Of a stretch of DNA of 64,000 nucleotides, positions 25,518 through 34,252 are shown one piece after another. The stretch is from positions 80,364 to 144,363 of the forward strand of contig JAZRUG010000018.1 of the NCBI GenBank assembly GCA_045652425.1, given 5' to 3'. The position numbers were made by a program, and so were the translations under genes. Source of the DNA: RGIG1995 sp045652425. GTDB lineage: Bacteria > Bacillota > Clostridia > Oscillospirales > CAG-272. Every line of letters begins with the position of its first letter. The first letter of the stretch is position 1. The notes below the pieces were generated by a model. That model searched no databases. It worked only from the letters and a program-made list of their open reading frames with translations, and was not told where the DNA came from.

Positions 25518-26492
25518 ATGGAAGTTTTTAAATTAACTGTCAGTCAGATGCTCGTTATCTTTCTGTTTATGTTGGCAGGATATCTGCTGCGTAGATATAA
25601 CGTTGTTGAAGCGAATGCTTATGCAAACCTTTCAAAAATGGAAATGTTTATTTTTATGCCTGCATTGAACCTCTACAATCAAATGACAAAGTGTACGGTT
25701 TCGAATTTGAAAGAAAATGCCCCGTTGATTCTATACGGGGGAGTTACGATTATTGTCGCTATTTTAATTGCAGGATTTCTTTCAAAGCTGTTTGTCAGAA
25801 ATTATAAAGAAAATAGGGATGCGGCATACCAAAAAAGAATTTATCAGTATGCTATCGCATTTGCAAACTACGGTTTCTTTGGAAACTTTTTGATTCTTTC
25901 TGTTTTTGGCGATGATATGCTGTTTAAGTATTCAATGTATTGCCAAGTCTTGAATATATTTACATACGCTTGGGGAATGTATATTCTTATACCTAAAGAT
26001 AGAAATACGGGTGTTGTAAAGAATATGATTAGAGGTCTTACATCACCGCCTATGTTGGCTATATATTTGGGGATGATACTTGGATTGACCAGTGCCAGCG
26101 GTAAAATTCTTGAAGTTCCTTTTATAAATACGGTTTTGAATAATGCTGTTGATTGCATGGGACCTATTGCAATGTTACTGGCGGGTATGGTGCTGGGCAA
26201 CTATCCGTTGGGAGATTTGTTTAAGGAAAAAAGGGTTTACGTCATTTCATTATTCAGATTGATAATAATTCCCGCATTTTTTGTGGCTATTCTTAAACTT
26301 ATAGGGGCGAATGACGTTGTTATTATTCTTACCCTAATTGCGTTTGCTGCGCCGTTGGGACTTAATACTATCGTGTATCCTGCGGCGTATGGCGGAGACC
26401 CTAAAACAGGGGCCTCTATGGCGTTGATTTCAAGTTTGTTTGGTGTTGTTACGCTTCCTTTAATGTATTACGTATTTATACAACTTTGGTAA
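25518..26492 (+). CDS. AEC-family transporter
   Basis: 324 residues with about ten hydrophobic spans arranged as two repeats of five, typical of the auxin efflux carrier (AEC) family: MLVIFLFMLAGYLLRRYNVV at the start, KMEMFIFMPALNLY, the discontinuous-helix region ANYGFFGNFLIL, and APLGLNTIVYPAAYGGDPKTGASMALISS near the end, where family members have P-x-x-x-N-x-x-x-x-A. Bacterial members move organic acids such as malate. It has its own promoter and terminator, so it is not part of the upstream operon, although position suggests it may serve the same metabolism. Confidence 0.88.
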   Translation: MEVFKLTVSQMLVIFLFMLAGYLLRRYNVVEANAYANLSKMEMFIFMPALNLYNQMTKCTVSNLKENAPLILYGGVTIIVAILIAGFLSKLFVRNYKENRDAAYQKRIYQYAIAFANYGFFGNFLILSVFGDDMLFKYSMYCQVLNIFTYAWGMYILIPKDRNTGVVKNMIRGLTSPPMLAIYLGMILGLTSASGKILEVPFINTVLNNAVDCMGPIAMLLAGMVLGNYPLGDLFKEKRVYVISLFRLIIIPAFFVAILKLIGANDVVIILTLIAFAAPLGLNTIVYPAAYGGDPKTGASMALISSLFGVVTLPLMYYVFIQLW

Positions 26493-26493
26493 A

Positions 26494-26524
26494 AAAACTT
26501 GCCATTAGTGGCAAGTTTTTTGTT
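26494..26524 (+). terminator. Terminator of the AEC transporter gene
   Basis: Perfect 11-bp arms AAAACTTGCCA / TGGCAAGTTTT around TTAG, with T-run. The IS200 element begins right behind it. Confidence 0.9.
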
Positions 26525-27290
26525 TTGGTGCCTTTAGGCGTGGAAAACAACCCCCAGTTCTACTGGGGGCGAAAAAATACTTTAGTATATGTAATAAAAA
26601 ACCTTCGTGATATAATGAGTGTAAAGGTTTGGCGACCGCATTACACACAAAATATACGGAGGTTTTTAAACATGATAAGAAAAGAAAAAAACGAAATAAA
26701 GAGTAGTGCACATTCAAAATATAGGTGTCAATATCATATAGTGTTTGCCCCCAAATATCGCAGACAAGCAATATATGGAGAAATCAAAAAAGATATAGGG
26801 GAGATATTGAGGAAATTGTGCGAACAAAAGGGAGTAGAAATAATAGAAGCAGAAGCATGTGTAGATCACATACATATGTTAGTGAGTATCCCCCCGCATA
26901 TAAGTATAGCACAATTTATGGGATATCTCAAGGGGAAAAGTTCATTAATGATATTTGATAGACATGCAAATCTAAAATATAAGTATGGAACACGACATTT
27001 CTGGTGCCGAGGCTATTATGTAGATACGGTAGGAAGAAACAAAAAGGTAATAGCAGAATATATTAGAAATCAGTTGGAGGAAGATAATGCCTCGGACCAG
27101 ATAAGTTTCAAGGAGTATATAGACCCGTTCACGGGTACCAAGAATAAATAGGCTAAAAAAAGACAGCCGCACGTGAGCGGCTGCCTGTGAGTGTAATGCG
27201 GTGTCAAACTTCTGTAGTCCCTTTCAGGGACGAAGCCTGTATTAGCCCCTTATAGGGGCTGTGCAAGCCACCAGTTCAACTGGTGGTCTT
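26525..27290 (+). mobile_element. IS200/IS605-family insertion sequence
   Basis: A single-ORF element. The left end carries the hairpin CCCCCAG-TTCTA-CTGGGGG (26551-26569) and the right end a matching hairpin CCACCAG-TTCAA-CTGGTGG (27268-27286), as expected for IS200 ends that are subterminal hairpins rather than inverted repeats. The right side also holds small hairpins GTCCCTTTCAGGGAC and AGCCCCTTATAGGGGCT plus CAGCCGC/GCGGCTG (27164-27183). Exact cleavage sites cannot be fixed by eye, so the outer limits are approximate. No TnpB is present. Confidence 0.82.
26672..27151 (+). CDS. tnpA: IS200/IS605 transposase TnpA (Y1 HUH)
   Basis: 159 residues from ATG 26672, preceded by ACGGAGG. It has the compact Y1 transposase fold: KYRCQYHIVFAPKYRR at the start, the HUH metal motif HIH (66-68) in VDHIHMLVSIPP, HFWCRGYYVDTVG, and the catalytic Tyr130 with Gln134 (EYIRNQ). 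Such enzymes transpose by single-strand cutting and rejoining. The frame appears intact, so the element may be active. An upstream in-frame extension to 26486 crosses the AEC terminator and left-end hairpin and is not used. Confidence 0.93.
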   Translation: MIRKEKNEIKSSAHSKYRCQYHIVFAPKYRRQAIYGEIKKDIGEILRKLCEQKGVEIIEAEACVDHIHMLVSIPPHISIAQFMGYLKGKSSLMIFDRHANLKYKYGTRHFWCRGYYVDTVGRNKKVIAEYIRNQLEEDNASDQISFKEYIDPFTGTKNK

Positions 27291-27332
27291 GACTAATTCA
27301 TATTTTATTTACAATTTTATTTATCTCTATTG

Positions 27333-27361
27333 TTGACATAAAAAGAGTGTTGTGCTATAAT
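27333..27361 (+). promoter_or_regulatory. Consensus promoter of the tRNA gene
   Basis: TTGACA (27333-27338), 17-bp spacer ending in TGC, TATAAT (27356-27361): full consensus with extended -10, 26 bp before the tRNA. Confidence 0.9.
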
Positions 27362-27387
27362 ATTAAAAGCCGATTGAAAAAGCAATC

Positions 27388-27464
27388 GGGCCATTAGCTC
27401 AGTTGGTTAGAGCTACCGGCTCATAACCGGTTGGTCCGGGGTTCGAGTCCCTGATGGCCCACCA
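27388..27464 (+). tRNA. tRNA with CAU anticodon (Met or Ile2)
   Basis: The cloverleaf folds completely: acceptor GGGCCAT with ATGGCCC, D arm GCTC...GAGC, anticodon stem ACCGG/CCGGT with loop CTCATAA (anticodon 27422-27424), T arm CGGGG-TTCGAGT-CCCTG, discriminator A and encoded CCA. CAU is read by elongator tRNA-Met or by tRNA-Ile2 after lysidine modification. The acceptor pairs C4-G69 and C5-G68 match those used by TilS in E. coli tRNA-Ile2, so Ile2 is possible; automatic tools would probably call Met. Confidence 0.97.
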
Positions 27465-27501
27465 AAAATCGACAAGATTCGTCAGAGTCTTGTCGATTTT
27501 A
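27465..27501 (+). terminator. Hairpin directly after the tRNA
   Basis: Perfect 13-bp arms 27465-27477 (AAAATCGACAAGA) and 27488-27500. The T-run is the arm's own TTTT. A probable tRNA terminator. Confidence 0.75.
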
Positions 27502-27645
27502 CTTATTACCTATTCACTCTTAACTCTTCCCTAAAAAGCCGTGTCGATTTTTGGAAAGTAATAAGTAATAGTGAATAAGGAAGAAGTTAATGTTGCTTTG
27601 CTAACGCAAAGCTTATTTTTATATGCATCTATATTGTTCTCCTTT

Positions 27646-27689
27646 GCCAAAAAACAAAAGACACTTTCGAGTGTCTTTTGTTTTTTGGC
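27646..27689. repeat. Perfect 19-bp palindromic hairpin
   Basis: Arms 27646-27664 and 27671-27689 (GCCAAAAAACAAAAGACAC and its complement) flank the 6-nt loop TTTCGA. It lies in the 482-bp gene-free stretch after the tRNA, which also holds the inverted repeat TTGACAGTCC-GGT-GGACTGTCAA (27725-27747) and a tRNA-like segment (27786-27807). No gene is supported here. Confidence 0.8.
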
Positions 27690-27785
27690 AGAGAAAAGGG
27701 AGTCGAAGGGGAAGCGGAAGTGAATTGACAGTCCGGTGGACTGTCAAGAGCCGCCATCCCTCGTCGCGTAGGTCGCACGAGGCCA

Positions 27786-27807
27786 AGTCCCTGATGGCTC
27801 ACCCAAA
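27786..27807 (+). repeat. Partial copy of the tRNA 3' end
   Basis: 22 bases match tRNA positions 27446-27467 (T-arm 3' half, acceptor strand, CCA and following A's) with two mismatches. The duplicate starts at AGTCCCTGATGGC. It could be an att-type duplication left by an element integrated at the tRNA 3' end. Confidence 0.6.
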
Positions 27808-27882
27808 CGAAAAGATTGTCGAAAGATAGGATTTTTTTATTTAACAACAAAGGGTATTTTCTTTTGCTAAAAGTTTTTGGTA

Positions 27883-27911
27883 TTGCAAAAATAAAAGCAA
27901 TATGATATACT
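27883..27911 (+). promoter_or_regulatory. Promoter of the unknown membrane protein gene
   Basis: TTGCAA (27883-27888), 17-bp spacer, TATACT (27906-27911), 36 bp before the ATG. Confidence 0.65.
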
Positions 27912-27946
27912 AAAGTGTATATTTTTATTTAGTAGGAGTTGAAAAA

Positions 27947-29245
27947 ATGAAAAGAATTATAAGCTTTTTTCTGTTACCAATTTTTGTTTCGATATTAGCA
28001 ATCATATTGTTTTTTATAGCGGCATTGATTCCACAAGAATCCATTCAAGAAAATGTTGAAATGTCCACAAATCAATTGCTTTCCCATTTTCAATGGGAGG
28101 ATGTATTTAACAAAGGCGATCCTACCTATAAAATGGACATTTGCACCGATTCAATGATTCTTCTTCAAGCATACAATATGAATATGGATGATTCCTCTTC
28201 AATTTTCAAAAACCCAAAGCATATTTCCAAAGAGGCAGATTGGAATGTTGCATTGGCTCTCAAGGAAGTTGTTTTTGAAGGTGCTGAAAACGAGGAGAAT
28301 TATAGCAGATACTGGATGGGGTTCCGTTTTGTTATACGTCCATTGCTTTTGTTTGTAAACTATTATACTATCAGAAAAATCGTAGCAGCAAGTTTTTTTA
28401 TACTACTCTTTATGTGTGTAGGTTTGATTGGAAAAAGATTTGGTATAAAGGGGATGCTTTGCTTTGGCATTCCGATGGTACTTATGAATCCTGCAGTGAT
28501 TTCTCATTCCTTGCAATTCACCTGTGATTTTATTTTAGCCTTTCTTTTTATGATATTTATATTGTTGACCGATTGTAAAAAAATCTGCATTCCAATTCTA
28601 TTTTGCATCTTTGGGGTGCTTACTCAATTATTTGATTTTTATTCTACACCTTTGATCACCTATGGATTGCCGATCTTATTGATTCTTGCAATAGATGAAT
28701 TTACTGACAGGCGTTGGAGGACAGCGCTGACGGCAATAGGAGCTTGGGGATACGGATATTCTTTTATGTGGATTTGTAAAATGGCATGCACAACAATTTT
28801 CACAGATGCAAACGGCTTTCAAGAAGCCTTCGGATCTTTTGCTTATCGAATTGGTATTAACATCGGAAACGAACCGAAAGAAATATACAATCCAATAAAG
28901 GCGCTGAATCTTGTTTATAACAATATTTTTATTGATAAGCTCGGCAACACGGTTTTCTTCATATTGGTTATTGTTACCATCATAGCAATCATTATCAGTT
29001 TTCTAACACGCCCCAAAAAAGAAGCTCTTTCCCTTGGTTGTTTTCTGTTTATCGGTGTACTCCCGTTGGTGTGGTTTGCCGTTGCGGCTCAGCCTACCGT
29101 AATTCACTATTGGTTTCAATACAGAACAGTTATCGTATCCTTTGTTTCTCTTTTTGTATATTTAACATACGCTTTTTCGAAATCCAAAAATCTTTTGAAC
29201 AATAAAAATGCAAAGAGAATAAATATTGATTCATATAAGGTATAG
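27947..29245 (+). CDS. Polytopic membrane protein of unknown function
   Basis: 432 residues. An N-terminal span (about 5-28) is followed by an extracytoplasmic loop of about 100 residues with acidic residues (DICTDSMILLQAY), then roughly nine more spans. This topology, with a long first loop containing acidic residues and a late loop with WFAVAAQPTVIHYWFQYR, resembles GT-C glycosyltransferases and related bacterial membrane proteins, but I cannot assign a family. RBS is TAGGAG. It stands alone between the tRNA region and the convergent LRR gene; the 287 bp after it hold only the LRR gene's terminator. Confidence 0.75.
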   Translation: MKRIISFFLLPIFVSILAIILFFIAALIPQESIQENVEMSTNQLLSHFQWEDVFNKGDPTYKMDICTDSMILLQAYNMNMDDSSSIFKNPKHISKEADWNVALALKEVVFEGAENEENYSRYWMGFRFVIRPLLLFVNYYTIRKIVAASFFILLFMCVGLIGKRFGIKGMLCFGIPMVLMNPAVISHSLQFTCDFILAFLFMIFILLTDCKKICIPILFCIFGVLTQLFDFYSTPLITYGLPILLILAIDEFTDRRWRTALTAIGAWGYGYSFMWICKMACTTIFTDANGFQEAFGSFAYRIGINIGNEPKEIYNPIKALNLVYNNIFIDKLGNTVFFILVIVTIIAIIISFLTRPKKEALSLGCFLFIGVLPLVWFAVAAQPTVIHYWFQYRTVIVSFVSLFVYLTYAFSKSKNLLNNKNAKRINIDSYKV

Positions 29246-29490
29246 AGTCCTGCATGGTTTCTAACCAGATATTTAGATTATCGAAATCTTAGGTCCAGAA
29301 CAGTAGTTTTTTGAAGGTTTATCCTCAGGAAAATAAAAAACGTTTTGTCAATTAAATTAAGAGGAACAAGAGAAATAACTCTAAGTATTCATTAGCAGCG
29401 AGCACAGAAAGTTGATTCACAATAACGGGAACAGAGGGTGAAAAATTTTGTTAATTACGCTCTATGTAGATTCTGTATCGTTTTTGTGCA

Positions 29491-29524
29491 AACAAAAAGG
29501 ACCGAGTGAATGACTCAGTCCCTT
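29491..29524 (-). terminator. Terminator of the LRR lipoprotein transcript
   Basis: On the minus strand GGACTGAGT-CATTC-ACTCGGTCC is followed by TTTTTGTTTG. Confidence 0.85.
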
Positions 29525-29532
29525 TTGGAGTG

Positions 29533-30735
29533 TTACTTATCAAATGCATTTTCTGCGATATTTTTGGGTTGTGTTCCCTCGTATATTACGTCTACAAGGT
29601 TTGTGCATTGAGCAAATGCACTATCTTCTATAGTTTCAACTGAATCTGGGATAGTTACTTTAGTAAGTTTCAAGCAAGGCGAAAATGCGTTTGCAGATAT
29701 TTTTGTTACCGAACTTGGTATATTATATTCGTTTGCGTCATTTGCAATAGGATAGTAGAGAAGTGTCGTTTTGTCTTTATTAAATAATACGCCTCGCGCG
29801 TCTGATGTGAAGTGTTTATTACTGTCTATAACCGTAAATTCGCTTATAGACGTACACATAAAGAATGCTGAAATTCCAACTTCCTCTACGCTGTCGGGGA
29901 AATACATACTTTCAAGATCCGTACACCAAGCAAATGCCGATTCGCCTATCTTCTTAATTGAAGTGCCGAGTTCAACGGACGTAAGTTTTGACTCGTTAAA
30001 GGCAAAGGCGCCTACTTCTTCAAATCCATTCTTGAAACTTATTTCTTTTAAGGTTGATGCTTGGAATGCATAACTGCCGACTGTCTTTAAGGTTTCGGGG
30101 CAGGTTACTTTTTCAATAAATTGAGCTTTTTCAAATGCATAACTTGCAATAGACGTTACGTTATTAGGTATCTCATAGTTTGTATCTTGGCTACCTAAAG
30201 GATATTGAATAAGCTCTTTGTAGTCTTTTGTGAACAATATGCCTTTGTCGTCTGAAACATATTTTTTATTATCATTTGCAACATTTATAGTTTCCAATGA
30301 AGTACAACCGGTAAAAGCACATATACCAATAGTGTGTAAGTTGTTCGGAATGGAAACTTTTTTTATGCCTCTACAGTTCGCAAAGGCGGTATTGCCTATA
30401 TTTTCAAGGGATTCGGGGAGAGTAATTTCTTTTAGACTAATACAAAGTTCAAATGCAGACTGGCCGATTTTTTTCAAGGTTTTAGGAAAAGTAATTTCGG
30501 ATATTTCGTAGTTCTCCTTAAATGCATTTCTGCCGATTTCAATTACGGTATATTCTTCAAATGCTTCGGGAATGGTTACCGTTGTTTCTTTGCCGTTATA
30601 CTTGGTTATTGTTGCCGTCTTGTTTTCTTTATCAAATTCACATTCAAAGTCTCCTGTTTCGGGCAGTTTTGCACCGCAAGAGAAGCACGTTGCGGTTATT
30701 ATAATGACTAATAATACAAAAATCAGTCTTTTCAT
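29533..30735 (-). CDS. BspA-like leucine-rich repeat lipoprotein (LRR_5)
   Basis: 400 residues from the ATG at 30735, which has AAGGAG at 8 bp; an upstream in-frame ATG at 30768 lies inside the mrdA end and lacks an RBS. Signal peptide with Cys20 (TCFSC) suggests a lipoprotein. The body consists of about ten repeats of the BspA type ('IG..AF..C..L..V.IP.S...I'), for example KIGQSAFELCISLKEITLPESLENIGNTAF. Two repeats are broken by DDKGILFTKDYKELIQYP and DARGVLFNKDKTTLLYYP insertions. Such proteins face outside and bind host or matrix ligands. It is the distal gene of the elongation cluster strand. Confidence 0.85.
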   Translation of the reverse strand: MKRLIFVLLVIIITATCFSCGAKLPETGDFECEFDKENKTATITKYNGKETTVTIPEAFEEYTVIEIGRNAFKENYEISEITFPKTLKKIGQSAFELCISLKEITLPESLENIGNTAFANCRGIKKVSIPNNLHTIGICAFTGCTSLETINVANDNKKYVSDDKGILFTKDYKELIQYPLGSQDTNYEIPNNVTSIASYAFEKAQFIEKVTCPETLKTVGSYAFQASTLKEISFKNGFEEVGAFAFNESKLTSVELGTSIKKIGESAFAWCTDLESMYFPDSVEEVGISAFFMCTSISEFTVIDSNKHFTSDARGVLFNKDKTTLLYYPIANDANEYNIPSSVTKISANAFSPCLKLTKVTIPDSVETIEDSAFAQCTNLVDVIYEGTQPKNIAENAFDK

Positions 30736-30760
30736 ATTTTTACTCCTTGGTTCCTTTTTA

Positions 30761-32857
30761 TTATTCATTTATATTAAAATACTTATTAAACATTCTTCGA
30801 AGTGTAACACCGCAGTCGTTACTTCCGCCCGCCTGCTCAATAACGCAAGTAGCTACTATTTGAGGTTGGTCATAAGGGGCAAATGCCATAAAAATACCGT
30901 TGTTACTTCTGGTCTTTCCTACCTGTGCCGTTCCTGTTTTTCCGCCAAGTTCAATGGGATAATCGGCAAAAACTGCTGCTGCAGTTCCGTTTTCCATAAC
31001 GTTTCTCATGCCGAGCTTTAATGTCTGCAGGTTTTCTTCGGAAAGCTGAACTGTATTTAAAACATTTGGAGTAGGCTCGTAAAGAATCTTGCCTGTGCCG
31101 TATTCGCGTACTGAATGAAGTATATGGGCTTGGTATCTTGTTCCGCCGTTTATAAGGGTTGAAAGATACATAGAAATTTGCATTGGTGTAAAGTTGTTGT
31201 CCGACTGGCCGATGGCGGCTTGGATCGTATCGCCCGGAACCCATATTTTGTTTATTGATGAACTGTATTCGGGACCTGCCAAAATTCCTGCTGATTCGGG
31301 AATCTCTATTCCCGTAGGTTCACCTAACCCTAACGATTTGCAATATTTATTAAGTTTTTCTATAGTCAACTGTCTTCCAACGTCATAGAAAAAGTAGTTA
31401 CAAGAATTTTGTATTGCGGATATAACGTTAACGTTTCCATGTCCGTAACCGTAAGACGTATATATCCAACAATGCGGCTGAAAGTCATTATAAAACTTAT
31501 ATACACCGCTGTCAAAAATCGTTGTGTTTCTATTTATAACCCCATTTTCGAGAGCCGCTGCTGCAACGCTTATCTTAAAAGTTGAACCCGGTTCGTAAGT
31601 TCCCATAAGAGCTCTGTTGAAGAGCGGATTATATTCTGCGTTGATTAGTGTGTTATATTCCTTAATGTAGTTCGTTAAATCAAAGGTAGGGTTTGAGGCA
31701 AGTGCTAAAACTTCGCCTGTATATGGATCAACTAATGTAGCCGCGCCCGAGCTTACGTCTTCGCCTATATATTGAGATATTTTTGCATTAGGACTGAGCG
31801 TACCGTCGGGAAGGGTATATTTTGCTGTATCTTCTGCTATTTTTTCAATAGCTTTGTTTCGTATATATTGAATATTATATGCCAGAGCATCTTCGGCGGT
31901 AATCTGCATATCTATATCTATCGTAAGATATACGTCTTTTCCGGGAATGGGTTCTTTTTTATAATATTCGTCTACTCTGTTCCCGTTTGCATCTTCAACT
32001 ATAACGAGAATTCCGTCTTGTCCGCGAAGATATTCCTCAAATGCTTCTTCTGCACCGTCAATACCAACTACAGCATCCATTGAATAGCCTTTTTCTGTAT
32101 AATATCCAAGTTTTTCTGACGGGATTTTTCCGGTTCTGCCTAAAATGTGACTTGCATAAGATGGATAGTTGTAAGCTCTTTCGGCTTTCTTTTCAATAGA
32201 TACACCGTTCAAATTTGCTTCTTCAATCGCTGTAAGCTGTTCGTTTGATATGTTGTAAGCGATAGTAAAAGGATTGGTTGAACTGAAATTCAGTCTTTCA
32301 GATTCATAACGTATTGCCATAACAGGTAGATAATATTCTTCCTTTACGGTGAGGTTTCCTTTTGTATCAACGAGCGCATACCGTTTCTCCAAATATTTTA
32401 CAAGTCCTACAGCTTCAGTTTCTCTTGAAAGAGCATATCTGTCGAGCATTTTTAAAAAACTTTTTTCTTTTTGACTGTTGCTTTCAAATGCTTTGTATTC
32501 TATTCCTTCCTTTGTCTTTTGGATGGGGAAATAGTCTGTTTCAATAGAAGCTTTTAAAATATCTATCAAAGAAATTATTTCCCTATTTATCGCGTAGTTG
32601 GTTTTGGGGAAGCTTCCTGCATCGAGATAAACGTTATAAGAATATTCATTTGATACCAAAGGCTTACCGTTTCTGTCAAATATCTCTCCGCGCAATGCTT
32701 TGACTGTTAACGTTCTGACGGTTAAATCAGAGTCTTCTTTCTTTTCAGGGGCAGTTACTTGCAAATATATTATTCTGCCGATAAAAAATGCGCATATCAA
32801 AACAAAAAGGGAAGCGAGTAATATGTATCTAAAATGATGTCTGCTTGTTTTTTTCAA
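30761..32857 (-). CDS. mrdA: Penicillin-binding protein 2 (elongation transpeptidase)
   Basis: 698 residues: membrane anchor at about 11-33, dimerisation domain with LRGEIFDRNGKPLV (55-68), and the transpeptidase domain with STFK (425-428), SCN (485-487) and KTG (640-642) in the right order and spacing. It cross-links side-wall peptidoglycan as part of the Rod complex. It is coded directly after mreD with a 4-bp overlap, as in many Firmicutes. All active-site motifs are present. A short insertion at about 335-365 before GAATLVDPYTGEVLAL is unremarkable. Confidence 0.95.
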   Translation of the reverse strand: MKKTSRHHFRYILLASLFVLICAFFIGRIIYLQVTAPEKKEDSDLTVRTLTVKALRGEIFDRNGKPLVSNEYSYNVYLDAGSFPKTNYAINREIISLIDILKASIETDYFPIQKTKEGIEYKAFESNSQKEKSFLKMLDRYALSRETEAVGLVKYLEKRYALVDTKGNLTVKEEYYLPVMAIRYESERLNFSSTNPFTIAYNISNEQLTAIEEANLNGVSIEKKAERAYNYPSYASHILGRTGKIPSEKLGYYTEKGYSMDAVVGIDGAEEAFEEYLRGQDGILVIVEDANGNRVDEYYKKEPIPGKDVYLTIDIDMQITAEDALAYNIQYIRNKAIEKIAEDTAKYTLPDGTLSPNAKISQYIGEDVSSGAATLVDPYTGEVLALASNPTFDLTNYIKEYNTLINAEYNPLFNRALMGTYEPGSTFKISVAAAALENGVINRNTTIFDSGVYKFYNDFQPHCWIYTSYGYGHGNVNVISAIQNSCNYFFYDVGRQLTIEKLNKYCKSLGLGEPTGIEIPESAGILAGPEYSSSINKIWVPGDTIQAAIGQSDNNFTPMQISMYLSTLINGGTRYQAHILHSVREYGTGKILYEPTPNVLNTVQLSEENLQTLKLGMRNVMENGTAAAVFADYPIELGGKTGTAQVGKTRSNNGIFMAFAPYDQPQIVATCVIEQAGGSNDCGVTLRRMFNKYFNINE

Positions 32858-33402
32858 TACAAACCGCCTCTCTTTCTTATTATGTATACAGGATACTCAA
32901 ATACCTTTACTAAAATAAACACGGGAATACACACAACGAGGGTGTATATAAATTCAGGTAAAAGGGTATGGAGAAAAAGCACCGTATAATCAATGCTTTC
33001 AAAATATATTATTATATGAAAAATAAATGAAAAAGCAGTCCTTGAAAGGCACAAAAGAGGAATGGAAACGAGATATGCTGCAAAACGCGCGTTGGATTTT
33101 GCGTTAAAGCCTATTCTGCCGCATACGTATCCTACTAATGTGTAAAACAATGGGAGAAGTGAAATATTCGTACTTCCCAATGCTTCAACACAAAGTCCTG
33201 CCCAAAGACCAAATAGGGCGGCTGTATTTTCGCCTTTATATATTCCTATACAACATATAGCGCCTATTATTATATCCGCTACTGCGTAATATACAGTTAA
33301 TTGTGGCATAAGAGTAGTCTGGATAACTGCAAGAAATGCTCCCAAAAGTCCGTATATAACTGTGTTAAGTACAATCGATAAAAAAGAGGTTTTATTATTC
33401 AT
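32854..33402 (-). CDS. mreD: Rod shape-determining protein MreD
   Basis: 182 residues with five or six hydrophobic spans; AVIQTTLMPQL near the start and LGSTNISLLPLFYTLVGYVCGRI are typical of MreD. It links MreC to the elongation synthase complex in the membrane. Its start overlaps mreC by 8 bp and its end overlaps mrdA by 4 bp, implying strong coupling. MreD is poorly conserved, so the call rests on hydrophobic pattern, length and gene order. Confidence 0.9.
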   Translation of the reverse strand: MNNKTSFLSIVLNTVIYGLLGAFLAVIQTTLMPQLTVYYAVADIIIGAICCIGIYKGENTAALFGLWAGLCVEALGSTNISLLPLFYTLVGYVCGRIGFNAKSNARFAAYLVSIPLLCLSRTAFSFIFHIIIYFESIDYTVLFLHTLLPEFIYTLVVCIPVFILVKVFEYPVYIIRKRGGLY

Positions 33403-34234
33403 AAGCAGCCTCGAATTCGGTTATGACCATAACGTTGGTTGCGTTTTCTAAATCTGCCGCAGGTTTGATATATGCAATTATTTCTCTTGTAAGGGAATCG
33501 GATTCTATTGAGTCAACCGTTCCTATCAACATTCCCTTTGGAAACATTGCGCTTTCGTCGGAAGTTACTATTCTGTCGCCTATTTCAACGGTTGCATCTT
33601 TTGGAAGATATGAAAGTACGCAGAGTCCATTTTTAGCCGCAGTAAAAGAACCTGCGCAAACACCTACGTTCCCGCTTTTTTCAACTACTGCTCCCAACGA
33701 TACGTCGGGTTCTGTTATAGACGTAACTTTTGCCCAGGTTAAGCCAACTTCGCTGACACAGCCTAATACACCGTATTTGTCAATAACGGGCATTCCCGGG
33801 GTTATACCGTGATACGTACCCTTGTTAATGGTATATAACACGTTATACGTGTTTGACTGACGGCCTGTAATTTTTGCATTTTCAAAAGTACAGTCAATAT
33901 GCTCTTCTTTTATGCCGAAAAATTCTTTTAATGATTCGTTTTCTTGTAAAGCAAGGTCTGCTTGTGCTAATTTTTCTTCGTTTTCAGCCAACTGCTGCTT
34001 CAAACTTTCGTTTTCTTTTTTTAGTTCACCGTATTTTTCTTTTGAAGAAAAAATATCTTCAAAACCGTCAAAAACAAAGTTTAGTCCCTTTTGTACCGGC
34101 GTCAAAACAATACCTATGGCATTTCTGACATAAGAAGTGTAACCCAACGCGGATATAAAGGACGTCGTACCTACAAGCAATATAGCTATCACTATCAGCA
34201 CTACCATAAATTTGTTTTGGAACAGATTTTTCAA
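33395..34234 (-). CDS. mreC: Rod shape-determining protein MreC
   Basis: 279 residues: membrane anchor at about 8-28, a coiled coil at about 66-100 (YGELKKENESLKQQLAENEEKLAQADLALQENESLK in heptads), and the double beta-barrel with KGTYHGITPGMPVIDKYGVLGCVSEVGLTWAKVTSITEPDVSLGAVV. MreC scaffolds the Rod complex outside the membrane. The position between mreB and mreD is canonical. Confidence 0.95.
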   Translation of the reverse strand: MKNLFQNKFMVVLIVIAILLVGTTSFISALGYTSYVRNAIGIVLTPVQKGLNFVFDGFEDIFSSKEKYGELKKENESLKQQLAENEEKLAQADLALQENESLKEFFGIKEEHIDCTFENAKITGRQSNTYNVLYTINKGTYHGITPGMPVIDKYGVLGCVSEVGLTWAKVTSITEPDVSLGAVVEKSGNVGVCAGSFTAAKNGLCVLSYLPKDATVEIGDRIVTSDESAMFPKGMLIGTVDSIESDSLTREIIAYIKPAADLENATNVMVITEFEAAYE

Positions 34235-34252
34235 TGTTGTTTTCTCCTATTT

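Noticed and set aside
26486..26671. N-terminal extension of the IS200 transposase.
   Set aside because: It crosses the AEC terminator and the IS left-end hairpin, and the ATG at 26672 has a good RBS and starts at the family's usual point.
27623..27850. Open frames of 68-73 codons on both strands after the tRNA.
   Set aside because: They run through perfect palindromes and the tRNA-like repeat, which read open on both strands; no RBS or recognisable protein.
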